Assembly (NCBI RefSeq): GCF_019890725.1
Contig: NZ_JAINZZ010000017.1
Coordinates: forward strand, 1-64,000
Direction of reading: 5' to 3'
DNA: 64,000 nucleotides
From: Actinacidiphila acidipaludis
GTDB lineage: Bacteria > Actinomycetota > Actinomycetes > Streptomycetales > Streptomycetaceae
Shown: positions 58,000 through 64,000 of the stretch, piece by piece
Layout of the letters: each line of letters starts with the position of its first letter
Numbering within the stretch: position 1 is the stretch's first letter
Position numbers and translations under genes: made by a program
The notes under the pieces: generated by a model
Seen by the model: only the letters and a program-made list of their open reading frames with translations
The model's database searches: none
Told to the model about the DNA's origin: nothing

Positions 58000-58521
58000 A
58001 TGGCCGTCACCCAGCAGCTCGCGCGCGTCACCGAGGAGTACCTCGCCGCGTGCCGGCGGTCCGCGAGCGCGTCACCGGACGGCGACCCGCAGTGGGACCC
58101 TCCGTCGTCCGACTGCCTGGACCTGGACTGGGCGCCGGCCCTGCTGGAACGCGCGGGTGAGGTGGCCGGCCTCGACCCCGCACAGCAGGAGGCGCTCGTG
58201 CCGGCGACCGACGGCGACGCCGAACTCGACCTCGGATTCCTCTCCGCGCCCCCGCACGGCATCGGCCCCTTCGGTCCGGCGCCCACCGCGCTCACCGCGG
58301 ACGGAGTCGCCCGGGTGGGCGCGCTGCTCGCGGAGATCGATCCGGAACGCCTTCTCGCGGCCGTGCCCCAGGACCCCCGGAAGGCGGCGACGCTGCTCGG
58401 CCGCGCGGCCGAAGGCCTCGGCGATCCGCGTGCCTACCTGCGGACGCATCTGACGCTTCTGCGCCGTTTCTACGCGCAGGCGTCCCGTCGGGGCCTGCTC
58501 GTCGTGCAGTGGTGGGACTGA
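58000..58521 (+). CDS. DUF1877-like hypothetical protein
   Basis: 173 residues, MAVTQQLARVTEEYLAACRR. Its pattern (CLDLDWAPALLERAGEVAGL, GPFGPAPTALTADGVARVGA, and FYAQASRRGLLVVQWWD at the end) resembles DUF1877. Cytoplasmic, function unknown. It is an isolated gene between the two-component system and a convergent VOC gene. Confidence 0.72.
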   Translation: MAVTQQLARVTEEYLAACRRSASASPDGDPQWDPPSSDCLDLDWAPALLERAGEVAGLDPAQQEALVPATDGDAELDLGFLSAPPHGIGPFGPAPTALTADGVARVGALLAEIDPERLLAAVPQDPRKAATLLGRAAEGLGDPRAYLRTHLTLLRRFYAQASRRGLLVVQWWD

Positions 58522-58570
58522 GCGTTGCGGGTCGTCCCAGGTGGCGGGCCTCCGACCTCGGACCGGGTGG

Positions 58571-58945
58571 TCAGGGTCGTACGACGACGATGCAGAACGG
58601 GTGGCCGGCGGGGTCGGTGAGGACGCGCCAGCGGGAGGGTCCGGGCTGGTGGGCGGGTTTCGCGGCGCCCAGGGCGAGCAGGCGGGCCTCGGCCGCGTCC
58701 AGGTCGTCGACGGCGAAGCAGAGGTGGAGCTGTTGCGGGGTGGTCTGGTCCGGCCAACTGGGCGGTCGGTGGCCGTCGACCCGCTGGAAACCGACGAAGA
58801 GACCGTCGGCACAGGTGATGCCCGCGAAGTCGGCGTCGGACTTGGGGTGGGGTTCGAGGTCGGTGGCCTGCTGGTAGAAGGCGAGCAGGGCCAGGGGGTC
58901 GGGGCAGTCGAGGGTGACGGCGGTCAGGCGCATCAGCGGGGGCAT
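58571..58945 (-). CDS. VOC-family protein (glyoxalase/bleomycin-resistance-like)
   Basis: 124 residues: LTAVTLDCPDPLALLAFYQQ, PQQLHLCFAVDDLDAAEARL and WRVLTDPAGHPFCIVVVRP, a two-beta-alpha-beta-beta-beta VOC fold. The metal ligand His appears in LHLCFAVDD. Substrate unknown. It is convergent with the DUF1877 gene. Confidence 0.85.
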   Translation of the reverse strand: MPPLMRLTAVTLDCPDPLALLAFYQQATDLEPHPKSDADFAGITCADGLFVGFQRVDGHRPPSWPDQTTPQQLHLCFAVDDLDAAEARLLALGAAKPAHQPGPSRWRVLTDPAGHPFCIVVVRP

Positions 58946-59019
58946 GGCGACTCCGGTCTGCTGGACGGACGGTGGCCGGGCTCTTCCGTGAGACCGGGCG
59001 GGGCTGGCACGATCCGGGG

Positions 59020-59805
59020 ATGGTGACGCTTCGGCATACGGTCGTACTGGAACCCGTGCCGCGGAAGTGGCTGGAGGCGGCGCTCGCCGCCGTGGTGGAC
59101 GCGGTCGAGGAACTGCGGGAGGAGCGCGGCCACCTGTTCGCCGGGACCGAGCGCGTGCAGGGGCTGCGGATCACCGCCGGCCACCACATCGGCGCCGGCG
59201 CCCGGTACCTGATCGAGGACGTCGACGCCGACGGCGTCCCCGCCACCCACCGCGTGGACGTCCGAGCATGGGACCGGTCCTCCGTCGTCCGCCTGCGGTA
59301 CGACGGGAAGGCCCCTGACCTGCGGCTGCGCGGCGAAGGGGAGCTGCGGTCCGTCGACGGGCCGGCGACGCTGCGGTGGTCCGCGGACTTCCGCGGGGCG
59401 GGCACCCGGGCCCGGTACCGGCGCGGCCGGACGAAGGGCGCGCTCGATCTGCGGGCGTGGTGGGCGGCCGAGCCCGGCAGCCGGCCGCCGCTGACGGCCG
59501 AACTGCGCCATCCGCTCGTCAAGGCGGCTGTGCACGTGAGGATGACCGAGACGAAGCACGCCCGCTGGAAGACCGAGGTCGTCGTCACCGCGCGGGGCCG
59601 CGGCTGGGCCCGGCCGCCGGCCGCGGTCGCCGCCGTACTCGGCGGGTTCGTGCTGCGCCGTGTCTTCCGGGACGGGGTGAAGGAGTTCGCGGAGGAGTGG
59701 AACACGGGCGTCCCGAAAGCCGTCGCCCTGACGCCCGGCGCGATCAAGGCCGAGGTCCTGCATAGCCTCACCACGGCACCGGCGGGCGGCAAGGGCCTGG
59801 CCTGA
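59020..59805 (+). CDS. Hypothetical protein, unknown
   Basis: 261 residues from ATG 59020 (GGGG upstream). It is basic and Arg/Ala-rich, without transmembrane helices except a possible short hydrophobic patch WARPPAAVAAVLGGFVLRRV near 205-220. ERVQGLRITAGHHIGAGARY and RGAGTRARYRRGRTKG are its visible patterns. Not recognised; a lipocalin-like or polyketide-cyclase-like fold is only a guess. The open frame starts earlier but no better start is present. Confidence 0.55.
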   Translation: MVTLRHTVVLEPVPRKWLEAALAAVVDAVEELREERGHLFAGTERVQGLRITAGHHIGAGARYLIEDVDADGVPATHRVDVRAWDRSSVVRLRYDGKAPDLRLRGEGELRSVDGPATLRWSADFRGAGTRARYRRGRTKGALDLRAWWAAEPGSRPPLTAELRHPLVKAAVHVRMTETKHARWKTEVVVTARGRGWARPPAAVAAVLGGFVLRRVFRDGVKEFAEEWNTGVPKAVALTPGAIKAEVLHSLTTAPAGGKGLA

Positions 59806-59966
59806 GCGCTTCTCACGTGCCCCCGATCGCGTCCCGCGCCGCGCAAACTGGATGCAGCAGGCCGCGTGCCGCATGCCGAAGGCTCCGCACGCGACCCCGC
59901 TCGCCCGGCCCGGGAGGGCACCCCTCATCGCACGGGCAGCCACTATGAGGGCAGCGAGGGCGACGG

Positions 59967-60710
59967 CTATGACGCCAGCACCCGCTGGATCGCCGACCGC
60001 GTGAACGCCCGGGTCTGGCGGGCGCGCCGTACCCGCTGGGGTGCGTTCAGGGTCTCCGGCGAGGCGTAGCGCCGTGCGCGGATTTCGTCGACGAGTTCCT
60101 GTGGCGCCCCGAGCGTGGGCAGCACATCGAGGGCCTCGCCCTTGCTGATCAGACGGCCGTCGGCCAGGGTGACGCTGGCCCGCGCGGTGGTGAGCGCGCC
60201 GAGGTCCACCCAGACGTCCCGCAGCCAGATCGTCGGCCGGAGCGTGGCGGGGAGCCAGAAGGTCCGCAGGTCGTGGCGGACGAACTCGGCCAGTTCGGCG
60301 TCGCCGACGTCCGGCAGGAGCGCGGAGGGCGGCGGCCCGAACAGGCTCAGGTCGCCCGTGCGCAGCTCGCGGCGGCTGACCGGCGTCACCGCCCGCGTCG
60401 TCAGCTCACGATGAGCCCACGTCAGGTGGCGGGTGGAGGTGTCGGTGAGCGCACCGCGGACCATGTAGGAGCAGTGCAGTTTGGCGGCCTGCGGGTCGTC
60501 GGCCTCCAGCGCGTGGTGGATGGCCTGGAGCCGATGGCGTTCGGCGCTGCCAGCGGGTGACGCGATGACGGCGATCATGTCGAGGTCGCTGCGTCCGGGC
60601 CGGAAGTCCCCCAGCGCGAGGGAGCCGTGGGCCCAGAGCGCTTCGAGAGGTACCGCCTCCCGCATCTCGTCCAGGAAGCGGTTCAGCAGCGGAGCCACCT
60701 CATCGCGCAT
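59967..60710 (-). CDS. Nucleotidyltransferase-domain protein
   Basis: 247 residues from ATG 60710. The N-terminal MNT/KNTase fold has the GSLALGDFRPGRSDLDM motif (G-S-x-x-x-G then D-x-D), followed by a C-terminal helical domain. It resembles aminoglycoside adenylyltransferases and MNT antitoxin/toxin proteins; the target is unknown. It is followed on the window's right by two hairpins and then a GH3 gene on the same strand. Confidence 0.8.
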   Translation of the reverse strand: MRDEVAPLLNRFLDEMREAVPLEALWAHGSLALGDFRPGRSDLDMIAVIASPAGSAERHRLQAIHHALEADDPQAAKLHCSYMVRGALTDTSTRHLTWAHRELTTRAVTPVSRRELRTGDLSLFGPPPSALLPDVGDAELAEFVRHDLRTFWLPATLRPTIWLRDVWVDLGALTTARASVTLADGRLISKGEALDVLPTLGAPQELVDEIRARRYASPETLNAPQRVRRARQTRAFTRSAIQRVLAS

Positions 60711-60731
60711 GGCTACGACTATCGCACGGGA

Positions 60732-60806
60732 GCGGTCCGGCCGGGGCGTCCCGGCCGGACCGCGCACTTGCCGGAGCGGCTCGGATCATGCCGGGCCGCT
60801 CCGGCA
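60732..60806 (-). terminator. Tandem hairpins after the GH3 gene
   Basis: Two stems: 60732-60763 (14-bp arms GCGGTCCGGCCGGG / CCCGGCCGGACCGC, GCGT loop) and 60769-60806 (12-bp arms TGCCGGAGCGGC / GCCGCTCCGGCA). They lie between the GH3 stop (60837) and the nucleotidyltransferase start. Confidence 0.75.
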
Positions 60807-60836
60807 TCACCGGACCGCGCAGGTCCGCTCAGGTGC

Positions 60837-63800
60837 TCAGGTCACCGTCCACACGAAGGTGGCCGCTCCCGTCGACCCGCTCGCGTTCCGCGCGGTGACC
60901 GTCACCGTGAACGTGCCCTGGCCCGTGGCCGCGCCGGTGAACCGGCCCGACGGACTGAGAGCGAGACCCGGCGGCAGACCGGTCGCGGTGTAGGTCAGAC
61001 CGGTGGCGTTCGGGTCGAGGACCCAGTCGACCGCGTGGTGCAGAGGGCTGCTCATGCCGTACGGGTTCGGCACGGCCAGCGGCTGTGTCACCGGAGCCGT
61101 CCCGCCGTCCGTGCCCGCCGCGGTGGCCGCCTTCGCCGCCGTCCCGGCCGTCTGCGGGGCGGCCGCCGCACCGTTGACGGTGGTCGGCACGGTCAGGGTG
61201 CCGGACACCGGCAGGTTGCGCGAGGAGTCGCCGACCAGGATCTGGTAGGCGCCCGCGGCGGTGGTCCAGTTGCCGCTGCCGGTGTTCCAGTAGGCCAGGT
61301 CGTGGGTGCTGACCGTGAACGTCAGCGTCTGCGCCTGCCCGGGGTTGAGGGTCACGCGCTGGAAGCCCCGGAGCTGGTGGACCGGCTCACCTGTGGACGC
61401 CGGATCGCCGACGTAGAGCTGGGCGACGTCCGTGCCGGCGCGCGACCCGGTGTTGGTCACCGTCACATGGACGGTCGCGGTGTTCCCGGAGAGCGCCCCC
61501 ACCTGCAGGTTGCTGAAGCCGAAGGTGGTGTACGACAGACCGAAGCCGAACGGGAAGAGCGGCTGGATGTTCTTCGTGTCGTACCACTTGTAGCCGACGT
61601 TCAGCCCCTCGCTGTACTGCACCTGCCCGTTGGCGCCGGGCCACTGCGCCGCCGTGTTCGCGGGCACGTCGGCCAGCGACTTGGGGAAGGTGACGGGGAG
61701 CTTGCCGGACGGGTTGACGTCGCCGAAGATCAGCGCGGCCATGGCCGTGCCGATCTGCTGGCCCGGGTAGAAGGCCTCGAAGACGCCGGCGACCGAGTTG
61801 AGCCAGGGCATGTTGATCGCCGAGTTGTTGTTCAGCACCACGATGGTGTGCGGGTTCGCGGCCGCCACCTGGGCGATCATGTCGTTCTGGCTGACCGAGC
61901 CGCCGCCGTTGTTCGGCAGGTCGAGCGTGGTGGTGTCGTGCTCCTCGTTGCCGTAGTTGTCCGACGCGTAGACGATCGCCACGTCCGAGCTGCGGGCCAG
62001 GCTGACCGCCGAGGCGAGGTTGGTCGCGTCGTTGTACTGGACGGTGGTGCCCGTGCCGGCGACCCGGTTCTGCATGCCGGTGATCGGCCAGACCGTGCCG
62101 GGGCTGGTCACCGTGGCGCTGCCGCCGCCGATCGTCTGCACGCCGGCCCCGCCGTCCCAGCCGATCACCGCGATCGAGTGGGTGGTGGAGGTGGACAGCG
62201 GCAGGATGCCGTTGTTCTTCAGCAGGACCGCGCCTTCCTCCGCGCCCTGCAGGGCGGTCTGCGCGTGGGCCGGGGTGGTGACGGTGGCGTCCCGGGACCC
62301 GCTGGGCGCCTTGTCGAAGAGGCCGAAGGCGAAGAACTGCGTGAGCAGCCGGCTGACCATCGTGTCCAGCGTGGCCTGGCTGACCGTGCCGCCGGCGACG
62401 GCCTGGGCGAGGAAGTCGGCGTAGAAGTAGCCGTTGGGCATCTCCACGGTAAGGCCGGCGTTGGCGGACTCGACCGTGGAGTGGGTGCCGCCCCAGTCGC
62501 TGGTGATGAAGCCGCCGAAGTTCGCCTGCTGGTAGAGCCCGGTGTTCATCAGGTCCGGGTTCTGGCAGGCGGGGACGTTGTTGACGACGCTGTAGGCGCA
62601 CATGGCGGCCGCCGGTGATCCCTGCTGGACCGCGGCCTGGAACGCCGGCAGGTACAGCTCCTGCAGGGTGCGCTTGTCGACGATGACCGTGCCCGCCGGG
62701 TTCTCGATGTTGTAGACGGCCACGTGCTTCATCTCGGCCATCACGCCCTGGCTCTGGATGCCGCGGATGTCGGCGGCGGCCATCTGCCCGTTGAGGTAGG
62801 GGTCCTCGCCGAACGTCTCGAAGGCCCGGCCCCAGCGCGGGTCGCGCACGATGTTCAGCGTGGGGCCGAGCGCCACCTGGGCGCCCTTGCCCGCGAACTC
62901 CGCCCCGATCGCCGAGCCGTACTGCTGCTCCAGGGCGGTGTCCCAGGTGGCCGCCGAGGCGTTGGCGGACGGCATCTGCGTCACGCCGCCGAGCCCGTCA
63001 CCGACTCCGTGGGGGCCGTCCTGCAGTCCGATGTTCGGGATGCACAGCGAGGGGATGCCGGTGATGTTGCCGATGTACGGCGAGGAGTTGTTGTTGCCGT
63101 GCAGGATCGACACCTTCTGGGCGTTGGTCATCTGGGCCATGACCTGCGCGACGCGGGTGGCGACCGGCGCGGTGGAGCCCACCCAGGGGCAGTTGCCGTT
63201 GCCGCCGGTCGGCGGGGTGCTCGTGCCGCCCGGGGTGAGGATGGTGAACTCCCACAGGGAGTAGCCCCACTGGGTGGCGCGGACCGTCCCGTACATCCGC
63301 ACGTATCGGCCGGTGGCGTTGAACGACAGGTTCTCCGTCCCGCCGGCTCCGGTGGTGGTGGAGTACACGGTGTGCCAGTCACTGGCGTTGCCGGTGTCCG
63401 ACACCTGGATCTGGTACGCCTTCCCGTACGCCGTCTCCCAGATGAGCTGTGCCCCGCAGAGCGTCTGCGACGAGCCGAGGTCGACCTGGATCCACTGCGG
63501 GTCGGAGGCCGCGCTGGACCAGCGGGTGCCGGCGTTGCCGTCGAACGCCGCCGAGGCCGGGGTGCCGGCGTTCTCCGTGGAGGAGGCGGTGGCCGGCTTG
63601 CCGAGGGCGGCCGTGGTGGTGCCGCAGGTGGTCGGTGGGGTGCCGCCGCCCGAACCGCCGTAGACCTGGAACTCCCAGAGGGAGTAGCCCCACTGGGTGG
63701 CACGCACGGTGCCGTACATCCGCACGTACCGGCCGGAGCCGGAGACCGGAAGGGTCTGGGTGCCGCCGGTGCCCGTGGTCGTGGAGTACAGCGTGTTCCA

Positions 63801-64000
63801 CGTGGAACCGTTGTCCGACGCCTGGATCTGGAACGCCTTGGCGTAGGCCGTCTCCCAGTTCAGTACCACCTGGGTGAGCGGCTGGCTGGTGCCGAGGTCG
63901 ACCTGGATCCACTGGGGGTCGGCGGCCAGGCTCGACCAGCGCGTTCCCGTGTCGCCGTCCACGGCGGCGCCGGCGGTGAACGGGTCCTGTACCGACGAGG
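60837..64000 (-). CDS. Secreted GH3 beta-glucosidase-like enzyme with two F5/8C domains (5' partial)
   Basis: At least 1054 residues; the 5' end and signal peptide lie beyond the window. Two F5/8-type C (discoidin) carbohydrate-binding domains come first, ending with near-identical YVRMYGTVRATQWGYSLW. Then a GH3 N-domain with IGLQDGPHGVGDGLGGV, the KHVAVYNIENPAG general site and the nucleophile Asp in TSDWGG (codon 62496-62498). The GH3 C-domain has AVLLKNNGILPLS, then a Fn3-like domain and a C-terminal Ig-like putative binding domain (TGLPPGLALSPSGRFTG). It cleaves beta-linked oligosaccharides outside the cell. A parS site at 63795-63808 lies in the first F5/8C domain. Confidence 0.9.
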   Translation of the reverse strand, partial: SSVQDPFTAGAAVDGDTGTRWSSLAADPQWIQVDLGTSQPLTQVVLNWETAYAKAFQIQASDNGSTWNTLYSTTTGTGGTQTLPVSGSGRYVRMYGTVRATQWGYSLWEFQVYGGSGGGTPPTTCGTTTAALGKPATASSTENAGTPASAAFDGNAGTRWSSAASDPQWIQVDLGSSQTLCGAQLIWETAYGKAYQIQVSDTGNASDWHTVYSTTTGAGGTENLSFNATGRYVRMYGTVRATQWGYSLWEFTILTPGGTSTPPTGGNGNCPWVGSTAPVATRVAQVMAQMTNAQKVSILHGNNNSSPYIGNITGIPSLCIPNIGLQDGPHGVGDGLGGVTQMPSANASAATWDTALEQQYGSAIGAEFAGKGAQVALGPTLNIVRDPRWGRAFETFGEDPYLNGQMAAADIRGIQSQGVMAEMKHVAVYNIENPAGTVIVDKRTLQELYLPAFQAAVQQGSPAAAMCAYSVVNNVPACQNPDLMNTGLYQQANFGGFITSDWGGTHSTVESANAGLTVEMPNGYFYADFLAQAVAGGTVSQATLDTMVSRLLTQFFAFGLFDKAPSGSRDATVTTPAHAQTALQGAEEGAVLLKNNGILPLSTSTTHSIAVIGWDGGAGVQTIGGGSATVTSPGTVWPITGMQNRVAGTGTTVQYNDATNLASAVSLARSSDVAIVYASDNYGNEEHDTTTLDLPNNGGGSVSQNDMIAQVAAANPHTIVVLNNNSAINMPWLNSVAGVFEAFYPGQQIGTAMAALIFGDVNPSGKLPVTFPKSLADVPANTAAQWPGANGQVQYSEGLNVGYKWYDTKNIQPLFPFGFGLSYTTFGFSNLQVGALSGNTATVHVTVTNTGSRAGTDVAQLYVGDPASTGEPVHQLRGFQRVTLNPGQAQTLTFTVSTHDLAYWNTGSGNWTTAAGAYQILVGDSSRNLPVSGTLTVPTTVNGAAAAPQTAGTAAKAATAAGTDGGTAPVTQPLAVPNPYGMSSPLHHAVDWVLDPNATGLTYTATGLPPGLALSPSGRFTGAATGQGTFTVTVTARNASGSTGAATFVWTVT
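63795..63808. promoter_or_regulatory. parS: parS site 11 (GTTCCACGTGGAAC)
   Basis: Symmetrical variant inside the GH3 coding region, the farthest from parAB (about 42 kb). Confidence 0.7.

Noticed and set aside
59806..59966. Small ORF after the hypothetical gene (59866-60069)
   Set aside because: No ribosome site, overlaps the nucleotidyltransferase gene in antisense, and no recognisable domain.

Overview
The window is high-GC chromosomal DNA from a Streptomyces-type actinomycete, covering the replication origin. The evidence is the gene order gyrA-gyrB-(DciA-like)-recF-gnd-dnaN-oriC-dnaA-rpmH-rnpA-yidD-yidC-jag-rsmG-parA-parB, the many GTG starts, frequent 4-nt stop/start overlaps, dense DnaA boxes of the TTGTCCACA type, and eleven parS-like palindromes built on CACGTG. 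No species can be named from the sequence alone.

1-4840 is the right end of an actinomycete integrative and conjugative element (AICE, pSAM2/SLP1 type): a GntR-UTRA regulator with a GNAT acetyltransferase on the minus strand, a divergent operator region, then a coupled plus-strand operon (small zinc-motif protein, RepSA-like HUH replication initiator, Xis, tyrosine integrase). The integrase lies against the 3' end of tRNA-Ile(GAT), the inferred attachment site. Transfer genes and the other att copy must lie left of the window. Three element genes carry the rare TTA codon, suggesting a link to bldA.

4845-17520 (mostly minus strand) holds tRNA-Ile, a DUF3566 membrane protein, gyrA, gyrB, a DciA-like gene, recF, gnd, dnaN, oriC (14755-15564) and dnaA. 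A perfect 92-bp tandem duplication sits at the recF/dciA junction and creates two 31-codon mini-ORFs, each linked to the next by a GTGA overlap. 17690-24606 (plus) holds the rpmH-rnpA-yidD-yidC-jag-rsmG group, parAB and a GNAT gene.

24757-35131 (minus) carries trxA and trxB behind an exact SigR-type promoter, then an envelope group: a zinc anti-sigma factor, an ECF sigma factor, a pseudokinase membrane protein, MurJ and a large DUF6049-type membrane protein. Next come a CCA-adding enzyme (+), three parS sites beside an 11-bp tandem repeat, an MFS exporter, inositol-1-phosphate synthase with a PadR regulator and its palindromic operator, a class A penicillin-binding protein, a GT87 mannosyltransferase-like protein, an alanine-racemase-like protein and FemX. 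The rpsF-ssb-rpsR-rplI operon, a MATE exporter and dnaB follow; dnaB is preceded by a tight cluster of five DnaA-box-like 9-mers.

53158-64000 is more accessory: two VOC proteins, an ABC transporter followed by an overlapping histidine kinase and response regulator, hypothetical genes, a nucleotidyltransferase, and the 3' part of a large secreted GH3 glycosidase with two F5/8-type C domains. I found no CRISPR array, no complete insertion sequence and no rRNA. The observations most worth follow-up are the 92-bp coupled duplication, parS sites built into long perfect palindromes, the DnaA-box cluster before dnaB, and the TTA codons in the integrated element.
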